A stretch of 64,000 nt of DNA from Occallatibacter gabretensis. GTDB lineage: Bacteria > Acidobacteriota > Terriglobia > Terriglobales > Acidobacteriaceae. The position numbers and the translations under genes are program-made. Positions within the stretch are counted from its first letter, which is position 1, and every line of letters starts with the position of its first letter. The stretch spans positions 1,308,114-1,372,113 of the forward strand of contig NZ_LAIJ01000009.1 of the NCBI RefSeq assembly GCF_001449115.1, read 5' to 3'. The notes below the pieces were generated by a model, which had not been told where the DNA came from, searched no databases, and saw only the letters and a list, made by a program, of their open reading frames with translations. Shown here piece by piece: positions 53,417 to 62,907 of this stretch.

Positions 53417-55108
53417 CTACTTCAAAATTCCGCACGACTTTACAGTGCCGCTATCGACAGTAAGAGTGACAGTGGTGTTCAGTGGCACCAGAACGCCACC
53501 CAAAGGCGACTGGATCATCACATCGCCAGGATTAACGCAGTCTTTACTGAACCTCACTACTGGAATGAGTCCGAGAGCCGTAATGGCCGCAGTGGCGTTC
53601 TTTTGCGGATATGAGAGCAAGTTTGGCACAATTGCACCCCCGGTGGACACGGTGAGTTGGACCGCCGTATTGGGTAACTGAATGATGCCAGCCGCCGGGT
53701 TTTGTGCGGTGACTGTACCCGCCTTGGCCGTGCTGAGAATTGTGAGGCCGTTCGCTGCGACAACGTAGCCCGCTGCCGTAATGGATTGCGCCGCATTCGT
53801 TTGGTTTGCCCCGACGACATTTGGTATCGCGCGAGCCACACCCTTCATTTCTTCAATCACAAAAGCATGAGCCAGGGTTCCGCTTCCATTACTGTCGGTT
53901 GCGTCGATTTTGATTGGATCGCCTGATACATAGTCCACGACCACCTGCAGCCGGAACGACCGTGACGTGCAGTCAGGATAGACCGGAATGTCCTGCAATA
54001 GGTAATTCAGCGCATAGTGATGCGCGGGCGTCGTGACTGTGGATTGAATCGGCAGGCTTTGGTAAGTCTTGCAGACAGACGAGTCGTTATTGAGCTGAAA
54101 CACTTCCAGGTATGAGTTGATAGTCGTCGGTCCCGACCCTTTCACGATGGGAGTCAGGCCTACGTTAGGCCCCCAGTTGTTTTTTGTGCACGCTCCTGTA
54201 CCGTAGTAGCACGTCGTGACAGTCACTCCTGCCACTGCATCCAGAAAGGCTGCATCTGCCGGAGCTTGCCAGGCTGGAACAACCGTACCGTCGTCGGCAA
54301 ATACCAACGATTCCATTTTTTGAGTCGACGCATCCTGGCCGAGGTAAGTACAAGCCGAAAATCCGGTTGTATCGCAGGGTGGATTTTGTAACCAGAAGCC
54401 CGCATCATCCGTTTGGTCGACGATCAGCCATGTCAGGCTCTCGTGTCCATCCGTGGCCACCGCAGTGAGTGTTGGTGTATCCCCATTCGTGACGAAAAGC
54501 TGACAATCATATTGCCCGTCGCTGGGCGCCGTGAACAGCAACGACGGATACAGTGCCAGGATGCCCTGAGACGGATAATTCGCAGCGATAGGCGCGTTAT
54601 ATCCTTCATGATTTTCTGCGGCGCCACCAATATCTCCCACGAAGTTGCCCGACAGCTGGCATCCGACCCGCGCCTCAGCATATGCAATCGTACTCGCGGC
54701 ACTGCTACTCAGTTCGACGCTACCCATCAATCGCCGAATCTCATTTGCCTTCAAGGTAATGGTCTGATGGATGAGAGTCACTATCCCATCCGCCTCTGTG
54801 AATTTGATATCGCCAGGCAAGGGAATCCGCTGCGGAGTGAGTACGGATGTCGGCGCCTGGGCCACTAAGATCCTGGAAAGAAGGAGGGCTGCAAGCGCCG
54901 CCAAAAGCCAGGGCTCGGTGAGCCTTGCAAGCACGCTTCGACGATTGCGAAGACGACACGCCTTGAATCCCACACTTCCGATACTCCTGCAATCGGATTG
55001 AAGGAAGTCGCAACCGAATAAGTTGAACGTTAACGGAGACACCACAGCATGACAGATGGGATCGCCACTGGAACCGATTTTGATTTGGGTGTCTCCTGCG
55101 CTGGTCAT
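53417..55108 (-). CDS. Secreted protein with two C-terminal PASTA-like domains
   Basis: A 563-residue protein from the ATG at 55108, which has GGGGA 5 bp upstream; GTG 55120 is in frame but less likely. A hydrophobic helix near residues 70-85 (PWLLAALAALLLSRILVAQA) is a late signal or anchor. A large beta-rich region follows (with Cys-rich GVTVTTCYYGTGACTKN), then two PASTA-type repeats of about 65 residues each: IPNVVGANQTNAAQSITAAG and VPNLLSYPQKNATAAITALG, each ending T-V-x-S-T/D-x-G. PASTA domains bind peptidoglycan or act as spacers in penicillin-binding proteins and Ser/Thr kinases; no such enzyme is attached here. Location outside the inner membrane is likely. Confidence 0.8.
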   Translation of the reverse strand: MTSAGDTQIKIGSSGDPICHAVVSPLTFNLFGCDFLQSDCRSIGSVGFKACRLRNRRSVLARLTEPWLLAALAALLLSRILVAQAPTSVLTPQRIPLPGDIKFTEADGIVTLIHQTITLKANEIRRLMGSVELSSSAASTIAYAEARVGCQLSGNFVGDIGGAAENHEGYNAPIAANYPSQGILALYPSLLFTAPSDGQYDCQLFVTNGDTPTLTAVATDGHESLTWLIVDQTDDAGFWLQNPPCDTTGFSACTYLGQDASTQKMESLVFADDGTVVPAWQAPADAAFLDAVAGVTVTTCYYGTGACTKNNWGPNVGLTPIVKGSGPTTINSYLEVFQLNNDSSVCKTYQSLPIQSTVTTPAHHYALNYLLQDIPVYPDCTSRSFRLQVVVDYVSGDPIKIDATDSNGSGTLAHAFVIEEMKGVARAIPNVVGANQTNAAQSITAAGYVVAANGLTILSTAKAGTVTAQNPAAGIIQLPNTAVQLTVSTGGAIVPNLLSYPQKNATAAITALGLIPVVRFSKDCVNPGDVMIQSPLGGVLVPLNTTVTLTVDSGTVKSCGILK

Positions 55109-55273
55109 AAAAATCCCCACTCGTGAATTTGGAAACGAGGCCCGTGCCCTATGCGGGAAATTGCCCTGTCTATCCTCTTGCGTGAAACGAGACGGGCGAG
55201 TGCAATGCGTTACTGAGATTCGTCATAAAGCCTGCCGGAAAGACGACGCGTGAACACAACCGGAAGGCTGAGA

Positions 55274-55765
55274 TCAGTTCGCAGCACAGTCCGTCCGGGT
55301 TGTAGCGGCCAATGCGACAATCTGCCATTTGCCGTTTTTCTGGTTGAGATTGAAGAGATCTCTGCCGCAATGATCGAGCTTGCCATCGATGTAGAAATTG
55401 AATGGAGCCCAGACGACTGCCAGGTCGTGGTCGATGCGGACCTCCGGATCGTGGATGCGTTCTTCAATGTGTGTGGTCCCCGATGTCGCTACGCGATTGG
55501 CCCAGAACTCCACCGTGAGTTGGCTCAGCACGCCACTTTGCACCACGACCAGAACTCCGCCCGGCAGCCAGGGAGCCTTGATGGCGGCAGCATCGCGATG
55601 TGCCATTCCATCGAACATGGCTTGTACTGGAACAAGGACAGCCGCTTCGTCTTTTTTGCCAGAGCAGCCGCCGAGCAGGCTAGTCAAGAGGCAGACTTGC
55701 AAGACGCAAAGAAGAGATTGTGCCGGGATGCTCCTGAGATATTGCGGCTCTCGCCTTCTAACCAT
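55274..55765 (-). CDS. NTF2-like (SnoaL/DUF4440-type) lipoprotein
   Basis: A 163-residue protein. SLLGGC is a lipobox (Cys near residue 34), so it is a predicted lipoprotein. The rest is a small alpha+beta barrel of the NTF2-like type: AMFDGMAHRDAAAIKAPWLPGG, IHDPEVRIDHDLAVVWAPFNFYIDGK, FNLNQKNGKWQIVALA. These act as enzymes or binding proteins; the role here is unknown. A fragment of the same gene is present 2 kb to the left. Confidence 0.82.
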   Translation of the reverse strand: MVRRREPQYLRSIPAQSLLCVLQVCLLTSLLGGCSGKKDEAAVLVPVQAMFDGMAHRDAAAIKAPWLPGGVLVVVQSGVLSQLTVEFWANRVATSGTTHIEERIHDPEVRIDHDLAVVWAPFNFYIDGKLDHCGRDLFNLNQKNGKWQIVALAATTRTDCAAN

Positions 55766-55848
55766 GACTTGTAACTCCCTTCCACATTTTGGAGCAAGGA
55801 AGACAGTGCGTTGAATCGTTCCGTTGTCAGAAATGACAACAAGGTCGC

Positions 55849-56484
55849 TTACCAGCGACCTTGTTGATGCTCGATTTCGTTGGCTTCCGGTTTACGCACG
55901 ACGCCGTGAATGGCCTGCGCCCCGAAGTGCATCACCGCGGGCCCTGCGAAGACCATAGTAATGTTTGAATTCACGACCGAGTACCGGATGTCATCCCCTC
56001 CGGTGATGCAGACCTGAAGCGTCGATGAAGGCGGATTCGTCTCGAATGGGGCGATACTTCCATTTCCTGTCAAGAGGCTGACCGTGTCGTTTAACTGAAA
56101 GCCCATCATGGTGGCTGGAGGCATATAGGCAGGGCAGCCACTCATATCCCAGATAATTTTCGTGTTCTTCAACTCAATGTGATGGGTGTGAGGATTCACC
56201 AGCGGCTGAGTCGGATCGACGGCGCCCATCGAAGTCTTCCCATAACCAGACATCGTCATATCCGCTGAGAAGTCAGCGGTTTCCCATCCCCGGTGAACGT
56301 CCATTGTCCATTGACCGTGCATTTCCCATGGGCTGCCTTTGACGGTCGCATTCAGTGGTGAATAGTCATTGATCAGGCCCGTGAAGTGTAGTGGCCTGCG
56401 CTCCTGGGCGAAACCATGAGGGGCTGAAACCAACAAGAGTAAGGTGAGCACGCATAACGCTGAGGTCAGAATTTTGTGTTTCAT
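55849..56484 (-). CDS. Secreted protein of unknown function
   Basis: A 211-residue protein. Signal peptide MKHKILTSALCVLTLLLLVSAPHGFAQ. ATG at 56484 has GGAG 7 bp upstream; the longer open frame to 56961 covers the promoter region of the divergent gene and is not real. The mature part (RRPLHFTGLINDYSPLNATVKGSPWEMHGQW; HTHHIELKNTKIIWDMSG) is beta-rich, like secreted lipocalin-type or calycin-like proteins; no certain family. It is divergent from the propeller regulator at 56686. Confidence 0.8.
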   Translation of the reverse strand: MKHKILTSALCVLTLLLLVSAPHGFAQERRPLHFTGLINDYSPLNATVKGSPWEMHGQWTMDVHRGWETADFSADMTMSGYGKTSMGAVDPTQPLVNPHTHHIELKNTKIIWDMSGCPAYMPPATMMGFQLNDTVSLLTGNGSIAPFETNPPSSTLQVCITGGDDIRYSVVNSNITMVFAGPAVMHFGAQAIHGVVRKPEANEIEHQQGRW

Positions 56485-56685
56485 GATGATCTCCAATTTG
56501 AGATTTGTTCGTGATCCATGGACACAGTCGGGTATCTTGCGGGTTAGTTCAAGCAGTAAGGTGCAGACTCGCAGCCGATTCCTCGATTTACCGTCGAATG
56601 CAGCCCTTTGCCGTGCCTTCTCAGGGCAGCGGTACAATTCAATTCCCGGTTCATGAGGGTTGCAAACCCACCCCTGGAGAGCGTG

Positions 56686-58737
56686 ATGAGCGAACGAGCA
56701 CCTGGCATAGCGCCCTCCGAGAGACTGCCTGAAGACCTTCTCGATTCGTGGAAGGAGATCGCGGAATACCTCAGCCGCGATGTGACGACAGTCCAGCGCT
56801 GGGAGAAACGGGAGGGGATGCCCGTTCACCGGCACGTGCATGACAGGATGGGCTCGGTCTACGCCTCCCGGGCGGAACTGGATGCGTGGATGCGCAGCCG
56901 GAAACTTCGAGCAGCGCAGGAGATTGGAAACAGTGCCATCTTGCCCGACCCTCCGGCACAATCTCCCCTGATAGCGGTATCGACTTCGCGAACAAGGTGG
57001 AGGTTGATCTTACCGCTGGCAGCGACGGCAGCGGCCCTGGCGATTGTCGCAAGCTTCTGGCTTTATAAAACGGAATACTTCTGGCGAAGCCCCCTGGCCA
57101 ACGCACGCTTTCAGACGGTTACGGATTTTGGCGGGTCGGAGCAGGCCGCGACGCTCTCCGGCGACGGTCATTTTGTTGCGTTTCTATCAGACCGGGATGG
57201 ACCGATGGACGTCTGGGTGACACAAGTGGGCTCGGGTGAATTCCATAACCTGACCCACGGAATGGCTCCTGACCTCGTGAACTCATCCATTCGAACCCTC
57301 GGGTTCTCGCCGGATGGCTCCCTGGTCACCTTCTGGGTCCGCAAACAGAACAACTCAGGTAACAGCGACATCAGTGTCTGGGCGGTGCCCACGCTGGGCG
57401 GCGAACCGAGAGCATACCTACAGGGCGTGGCCGAGTTTGACTGGTCTCGCGACGGTGCCCGGCTGGCATATCACACGCCGGGTCCCGGAGACCCGCTTTT
57501 CGTTTCAGACGGTGGACTGCGATCGGAGAACAAACCCATCTTCACAGCGCCTGCCGGGCTCCACGCTCACTTTCCGTTATGGGCGCCCGATGCAGCATTT
57601 ATCTACTTTGTTCAGGGCGAACTCCCGGATAAATTGGACATCTGGCGCATCCGCCCTGGCGGTGGAACTCCTGAACGGATCACTTCGCACAATGCGCGGG
57701 TGACTTATCCGGTGTTGTTGGATCGGCGCACTCTGGTTTATCTCGCCAGCGATCCCGATGGTTCAGGGCCCTGGCTTTATAGCCTGGACCTCGAACGCCG
57801 CATCCCTCACCGGCTTACCTCTGACCTTGAGCGATACACTTCGTTGGCAGTCAGCGCCGATGGTCGACGGCTGGTTACCACGCGCACTGCCGCTGATAGA
57901 ACACTCTGGCGCATGCACATCGAGGATTCATCGGCAGAGCTATCGGAGGCTGAGCGAATCCCTCTGACCACCAGTCCGGGATTTTCCCCACGACTAGGTC
58001 CCAACTATCTTCTGTATGTCTCTGCGACCGGCACCGGCGAGGGCGTCTGGAAGCTGGCCAACGGGACAAGCACTGAGTTGTGGCGCGGTGAGGGAGCGAA
58101 GGTCTTTGGCGCTCCGGCCATCTCTGCCGATGGGCGACAAGTCGCATTCTCGGTCCGGCAAAGCGGGCAATCGCTCTTGTACGTAGTGCAGGCGGACGGT
58201 ACGAATGCGCGAGTGGTGGCTGGTTCGCTGGATCTTCAAGGCAATCCGGCATGGTCACCCGACGGCCAATCGATCACTACGGCCGTGACTGATCAAGGCG
58301 TTCCACATCTCTTTCGCATACCAATCGATGGCCGAGCTCCCACTCCCATTGTCCGTGATTACTCAATCGATCCCGCATGGTCGCCCGACGGGCACTTTGT
58401 TGTCTACTCGGGCCCTGACATCGGCAGTACATTTTCCCTGAAAGCCTCCACAAATGAGGGCGCACAGCATCCGCTGTCCACGCTGACCATGACTCGCGGG
58501 GCTCGACGCGTGGCTTTTCTGCCGGGTGGTCACGCACTCATGCTCCTGCGCGGGGAGATTCAACATAAGAACCTCTGGCTCATCGACCTGGAGACGGGGG
58601 CCGAGCGGCAGCTGACTCACCTCGCTCCTGAATCAGACATTCAGGATTTCGACATCTCGCCAGACGGTCATGAAGTTGTCATCGAACGAGTGCAGGAACG
58701 TTCGAATCTGGTGTTGCTCGATCTACAGCGACCATAA
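56686..58737 (+). CDS. Helix-turn-helix / transmembrane / beta-propeller (PD40) regulator-like protein
   Basis: A 683-residue protein with three parts. Residues 17-75 are an excisionase/MerR-type HTH: SWKEIAEYLSRDVTTVQRWEKREG and YASRAELDAWMRSR. One transmembrane helix follows (about 105-125, LPLAATAAALAIVASFWLY). The rest is a TolB/PD40-type propeller outside the inner membrane with repeated S-x-D-G phrases (FSPDGSLVTFWV; WSPDGQSITTAV; WSPDGHFVVYSG). A DNA-binding domain tied to an extracytoplasmic sensor in one chain resembles CadC/ToxR-type control. Start supported by GGAGAG before ATG 56686. It converges with the second TonB receptor. Confidence 0.85.
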   Translation: MSERAPGIAPSERLPEDLLDSWKEIAEYLSRDVTTVQRWEKREGMPVHRHVHDRMGSVYASRAELDAWMRSRKLRAAQEIGNSAILPDPPAQSPLIAVSTSRTRWRLILPLAATAAALAIVASFWLYKTEYFWRSPLANARFQTVTDFGGSEQAATLSGDGHFVAFLSDRDGPMDVWVTQVGSGEFHNLTHGMAPDLVNSSIRTLGFSPDGSLVTFWVRKQNNSGNSDISVWAVPTLGGEPRAYLQGVAEFDWSRDGARLAYHTPGPGDPLFVSDGGLRSENKPIFTAPAGLHAHFPLWAPDAAFIYFVQGELPDKLDIWRIRPGGGTPERITSHNARVTYPVLLDRRTLVYLASDPDGSGPWLYSLDLERRIPHRLTSDLERYTSLAVSADGRRLVTTRTAADRTLWRMHIEDSSAELSEAERIPLTTSPGFSPRLGPNYLLYVSATGTGEGVWKLANGTSTELWRGEGAKVFGAPAISADGRQVAFSVRQSGQSLLYVVQADGTNARVVAGSLDLQGNPAWSPDGQSITTAVTDQGVPHLFRIPIDGRAPTPIVRDYSIDPAWSPDGHFVVYSGPDIGSTFSLKASTNEGAQHPLSTLTMTRGARRVAFLPGGHALMLLRGEIQHKNLWLIDLETGAERQLTHLAPESDIQDFDISPDGHEVVIERVQERSNLVLLDLQRP

Positions 58738-58772
58738 TCCAATATAAATTCGCGATCGATGTGAGGATTCCA

Positions 58773-58818
58773 CCCCTGGCTGCGGAAGCAACGGCGCAGA
58801 CAGGGGGGATCGGTTTTT
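58773..58818 (+). terminator. Probable terminator between convergent genes
   Basis: CCCCTG (58773-58778) pairs with CAGGGG (58801-58806) around an inner TGCG...CGCA pair, followed by GGATCGGTTTTT. It ends the propeller regulator and stands just before the end of the TonB receptor. Confidence 0.5.
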
Positions 58819-58823
58819 AAAAG

Positions 58824-61800
58824 TTAGAAGCTGTAGCGCAGGGAGAGTTGCAGTCTGCGCCCCTGGGTGAGCAGGGCGGTGTATTGGCCGTAGGTTGCGG
58901 GGCCAAAGTACGGGTCGTTGGAGACGCTGGCGGGGTCGAAGCGGACAGAGTTGGTGACGTTGAAGGCTTCGGCGGCGAATTTGATGGTATGGCGCTCGGT
59001 GATGGAGAAGGTTTTGGAGATGCCGGTGTCGATGGAGAAGTAGCCGTCGCCGCGATAGGCGTTGCGCTGGCCGCTCTCCGAAGCGTAGGGCGGGCGGACG
59101 TCGGCGATGGCCTGTGGCTGGTTCTTGAAGGCGTTGGGTTGTCCGAGGGCGTCATATTTATGGCCGCCGGAGGCTATGGCAGCCGTGCTGACGTTCCAGC
59201 TCTGATCGGCCCAGTCGGTGTTCCAGCCGAGGCCGTCGATGGAGCTGAAGGGCAGGCCGCTGGTCCAGTGGGTGAGACCGCTCAAATTCCAGCCGCCGAT
59301 GAAGAAGTCCGTGAACTTGTTGACCTGGCTGCCAATGAGACGGTTGCGACCGAAAGGCAACTCATCCATGACGTTGACGGAGACCGCGTGGCGGACGTCG
59401 TAGTCGGAGACACCGCGGTTGCCTTTGGGATTGTAGACATTGATGATCTGGCTGGAGTAACCGCCGAAGCTGGTGGCGGAGGGACCGCTGCGCTCAGCGT
59501 CGGAACCGAGGTCAATGGATTTGGAGAGAGTGTAATAGGCGTCGAACTGAAGGCCATGTATCGCCTGCTGGTGGAGGGCGAACTGCAAGCCGTTGTAGCT
59601 GCTGGTGCCCATGGAGGACCAGGTGTAGAGGGAGGAGTACTGCGGATCGAAGTAACGGGTGCAGAGGCCGCCCGGGCTGGGGTTAGTGCAGGGTGTGTCG
59701 AGATCGAGGACGAAGAGGGCCGAGGACTCATTACCGCGGAAGCCTGCGTAGGGGCCAGGACTGTTGCCGAAGTAAGTCTGATAGACGGCCTGGGTTGCGG
59801 TCATGCCGGTGCCCGCCATCCAGGGGAACATATTCTCCCAATAAGGGATGGGCTTGACATTGGCGATAGGGGTAGAGGCGTCGTTGAGCTGGTCGATCTG
59901 CCTCTCGGCGGTGAAGTAATCGGTTCCGCTGACGGGGTCGGTGAGGTTGGTGGGGGTGGCTATGTCGCGCATCTGGAGAAGATGACGTCCGAGGCGGCCG
60001 GTGTAGGTGGATTCGACCATGAGGCCCTTATGGAGCTGGAGCTGGTAGCCGAGGTTGAAGGCGTAGGAGTAAGGGCTCTTGAGACTCTGATCGACTCCCC
60101 AGGCAAGGGCGAGATTGTCCCCCGGTAGGAGGCTGGTGGAGTCAATGGGCGGGACAATGCTGGTGGGAACGGCGGTTTCCGAGCCGAAGCGGGGAGCGGT
60201 GTCAGCGTCGGCTGCGCCAACGGGAGCCTGGTTTGAGGTGGCGATGCCGAATTCGCCGGATTGATCGAAGGAATCGACGATGCCCTGGCCGAAGTGATCG
60301 TAATACACTCCGAAGCCGGCACGGATGTTCATCCTGGTAGAGGGCTGCCAGGCGACGGCGAAGCGGGGAGCGAGGTCGGCCTTGTCCATGTTCCAGAAAC
60401 CGGGCTTGTTGTTGGCGCGCCCGCCTGCGGTAAAGCCAAACTCGGGCTGCACGACCTGGCCCGCGGTGGCGCCTTTCCAGCGGTTGTTGAGCCACTGGCC
60501 CATGTTGACGGTGGGAACGACTTCCTGGCCGTTCCGCTCATAGGGCACCTGCAGGAGCGTGTGGCGCAGGCCGAAGGTGAAGGTGAGATTGGGGCGGAGC
60601 TTCCAACTGTCCTGGCCGTAGTACTCGGCCTCATTGGTGAGGAAATGGCGGTTTACCCACTGCCCCGGAGGAAGCGGGTCAAGCTGGCCGTTCGTGAGGC
60701 TGTTGTTGTAGTACTGCGTGGCGGAGGTGATCATGCCAGTGGCGGCCGCGATGGCGATGTTGTAGGAGGAGTTGGAGGTGACGGTGGGAAAGCCGAAGGC
60801 GTCCGGGTCAAGGCTGGAGCCGGTGCCGGCGATGGCGCCGTAGCCGAGCAGCTCGTAGGTGACCTCGGCGTGGTTGAAGAGGGTGGCATCAGCGGAGCGG
60901 TTGTTAAGGATGAGGCGGTAATTGGCGCCGAACTGCAGGGTGTGGTTGCCTTTGACCCAGGTGAGATCGTCGGCAAAGTTGTGCGTGGGAACGGAAACGA
61001 TGGAGGAGGTGTATCCGGTGCCGACGAGGGTATCAATGCCCTGGAAGCTGACATAAGGGCTGGTTGTGCTGCCGCGGTTGGCGTAGCCCTGGCGTACAAA
61101 GCCGTAGCGGAAGTTGTTGACCAGAGATGGCGAGAGAGTCCAGGTATCTCCGGCGGCCAGGCCCTTTGAGTTGTCTACGATGCTGTAGTTAGGCGGCGCA
61201 CCGGGGAACTGGATGGGCCCGGAGGTGTGATCTTCCTGAAAGTTACCGCGGGCGAAGAGATGATGGCGGTCGCCGGGGGTGTAGTCGAGCTTGGCGATGA
61301 GGGTGTTGAGGTTGATGGGATTGGGCGAGGCGAAGGTATAGGAGGCGAGGTTGATGCCGTCGCCGGTCTGGACGCCGTTGGGGGCCGGAAGCTGCGCGTA
61401 GTAGCTCATCGCGGCGGGATCAACGCCGGGACCGAGTGGACAGGAGCCAAGCGACGAGCAGAGTGGATCCATGCTTGCGATATCCGTCGGCGTGAGGGTG
61501 ACCGAACCTCCGGAGCTGCTGTAGATGACGTTGCCGGAGCGAAGGCTGTCTGTGGGAACACCGCGGGTCTGCTGCGCGCTTTCAGCGGTATGCTGGCCCT
61601 CGTAGGCGACGAAGCCGAAGAGCTTGTCTTTGAGGATGGGCGCGCCGAATGAGCCTCCGAAGGTGTTGCGAAGAAGCTTGCCGGGGATGTTGGGCAGGCC
61701 GCTGGAGAGCTCGGCCTGCTTGTTGAACCAGTCATTGGCGACGGTGTTGGTGGGGCGGTAGTACTCGTAGGCGCTGCCGTGGAATTTGTTAGTGCCGCCG

Positions 61801-62537
61801 CGGGTGACGAGGGCGACCTGTGCGCCGGAGGAGCGGCCGGAGTCAGCGTTGGCGTTGGTGGTGACGACGCGGAATTCTTCTACGGAGTCGCGGGTGGAGC
61901 GGAGGACGCCGGAGAAGGCATAGCCCTTGTTCTGGTCGTTATCGTCGAGGCCGTCGAGGGTTACGTTGCTCTGGTCGGAGCGCGCGCCGTCGACTGCGCC
62001 GGAGCGGGAGTCTGAATCCTGCTGCTGGGTGGTTTTGTCGCCGAGGAAGAGGACGCCGGCCTGAAGGCTGAGCAGATCAAGGACGTTATTGCCTTCAAAG
62101 GGAAGCGACTGAATCTGCTTGGTGTCGAAGGGGGTGCCGATGGTGGCGTCGTTGGTGTTGAGGGCTGAGAGAGTATCGACGACTTCGACGGTTTCCGCGC
62201 CGGAAGAGGCGACGCCGAGCTTGAAATCGATGGTACGGGGCTGGTTGACGAGCAGCTCGACGATTTGTTTCTGCGGAGCGAAACCGGGAGCATCGGCCTG
62301 CACGGTGTAGGTTCCGGGCGTGATCTGCTCGAAGGCGTACTCCCCGCGATCGCCGGTGATGTGCTCTGACTTGAAGCCGGTGTCGGGGTTGACGATGGAG
62401 AGCTTTGCCTTGGAGATCACCGCGCCTGAGGGATCGGTGATGGTGCCGTGCAGGGCGGTGACGGCGGTCTGGGCGACGACCGCCATGGGCGCGGCGACGG
62501 CGCAGAGGAATAACAGGAGCGTGCGGTAATGCCTCAT
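58824..62537 (-). CDS. TonB-dependent receptor, Oar-like (second copy)
   Basis: A 1237-residue outer-membrane receptor. The ATG at 62537 (MRHYRTLLLF) has GGAGG 8 bp upstream and starts a signal peptide (to VVAQT). The carboxypeptidase-regulatory-like domain is ALHGTITDPSGAVISKAKLSI and DRGEYAFEQITPGTYTVQADAPGF; the plug has QSNVTLDGLDDNDQNKGYAFSG and DSVEEFRVVTTNANAD; the barrel ends in LSLRYSF, a normal C-terminal Phe for outer-membrane insertion. The ligand is unknown. It converges with the propeller regulator and is followed on its upstream side by the permease gene. Confidence 0.94.
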   Translation of the reverse strand: MRHYRTLLLFLCAVAAPMAVVAQTAVTALHGTITDPSGAVISKAKLSIVNPDTGFKSEHITGDRGEYAFEQITPGTYTVQADAPGFAPQKQIVELLVNQPRTIDFKLGVASSGAETVEVVDTLSALNTNDATIGTPFDTKQIQSLPFEGNNVLDLLSLQAGVLFLGDKTTQQQDSDSRSGAVDGARSDQSNVTLDGLDDNDQNKGYAFSGVLRSTRDSVEEFRVVTTNANADSGRSSGAQVALVTRGGTNKFHGSAYEYYRPTNTVANDWFNKQAELSSGLPNIPGKLLRNTFGGSFGAPILKDKLFGFVAYEGQHTAESAQQTRGVPTDSLRSGNVIYSSSGGSVTLTPTDIASMDPLCSSLGSCPLGPGVDPAAMSYYAQLPAPNGVQTGDGINLASYTFASPNPINLNTLIAKLDYTPGDRHHLFARGNFQEDHTSGPIQFPGAPPNYSIVDNSKGLAAGDTWTLSPSLVNNFRYGFVRQGYANRGSTTSPYVSFQGIDTLVGTGYTSSIVSVPTHNFADDLTWVKGNHTLQFGANYRLILNNRSADATLFNHAEVTYELLGYGAIAGTGSSLDPDAFGFPTVTSNSSYNIAIAAATGMITSATQYYNNSLTNGQLDPLPPGQWVNRHFLTNEAEYYGQDSWKLRPNLTFTFGLRHTLLQVPYERNGQEVVPTVNMGQWLNNRWKGATAGQVVQPEFGFTAGGRANNKPGFWNMDKADLAPRFAVAWQPSTRMNIRAGFGVYYDHFGQGIVDSFDQSGEFGIATSNQAPVGAADADTAPRFGSETAVPTSIVPPIDSTSLLPGDNLALAWGVDQSLKSPYSYAFNLGYQLQLHKGLMVESTYTGRLGRHLLQMRDIATPTNLTDPVSGTDYFTAERQIDQLNDASTPIANVKPIPYWENMFPWMAGTGMTATQAVYQTYFGNSPGPYAGFRGNESSALFVLDLDTPCTNPSPGGLCTRYFDPQYSSLYTWSSMGTSSYNGLQFALHQQAIHGLQFDAYYTLSKSIDLGSDAERSGPSATSFGGYSSQIINVYNPKGNRGVSDYDVRHAVSVNVMDELPFGRNRLIGSQVNKFTDFFIGGWNLSGLTHWTSGLPFSSIDGLGWNTDWADQSWNVSTAAIASGGHKYDALGQPNAFKNQPQAIADVRPPYASESGQRNAYRGDGYFSIDTGISKTFSITERHTIKFAAEAFNVTNSVRFDPASVSNDPYFGPATYGQYTALLTQGRRLQLSLRYSF

Positions 62538-62907
62538 ATAGATTGCCTCCGAAAGTGATACAAAATGCGACTCCGCTGCGCCCGCTTGCGCGGTGAGCGG
62601 CATGGTTTCTGAGATAGCGGTGCGCTCTCCGCGAGCGAGAATTGCGAGGAGTTGGCGCGAAGTTATGAGTGCTGTAATCGTTCGGTCAGCGAAGGGCCAA
62701 GCAAGTGATCTTCAGGGAATTGGCTTAATGGGAGGCTGTCAGGCGGGGTATGGTGAACGCATAAAGATAAAGAATTTCGATGGCGGGGAGAAAGACAGCT
62801 TTTAGGAGGGAGTTCGTAGTTTGATAGCGAGAGAACGTGCGGAAGTGCTGTCCCAGGTCCGAAAACACGGACCTGGGGCACCCGGAATTGGCGACGATGT
62901 GAGGAAT
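62538..62907. other. Intergenic region with a palindromic element
   Basis: About 370 bp between two minus-strand genes. It contains the hairpin CCCAGGTCCG-AAAACA-CGGACCTGGG (62852-62877), about 30 bp after the permease stop codon, probably its terminator. The rest (62538-62830) is the TonB receptor's upstream region; no promoter could be assigned with confidence. Confidence 0.5.
62852..62877 (-). terminator. Palindrome after the permease gene
   Basis: CCCAGGTCCG and CGGACCTGGG with a 6-base loop form a perfect 10-bp stem (one more G-T pair outside). Similar in design and place to the 18905-18944 palindrome: purine/pyrimidine-rich arms, a 6-base loop, between genes. Confidence 0.6.

Noticed and set aside
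55849..56961. A 370-codon version of the secreted protein gene at 55849-56484.
   Set aside because: The extra 159 codons lie upstream of a good ribosome site and signal peptide and overlap the divergent gene's start region.
58848..60128. Open frame opposite the second TonB receptor (426 codons), and another at 60261-61169.
   Set aside because: Both are Gly/Val-rich shadows of the receptor's coding strand; no ribosome site and no motif.
62593..62805. 70-codon plus-strand frame before the permease.
   Set aside because: It begins opposite the upstream region of the TonB receptor; no ribosome site and no recognisable content.
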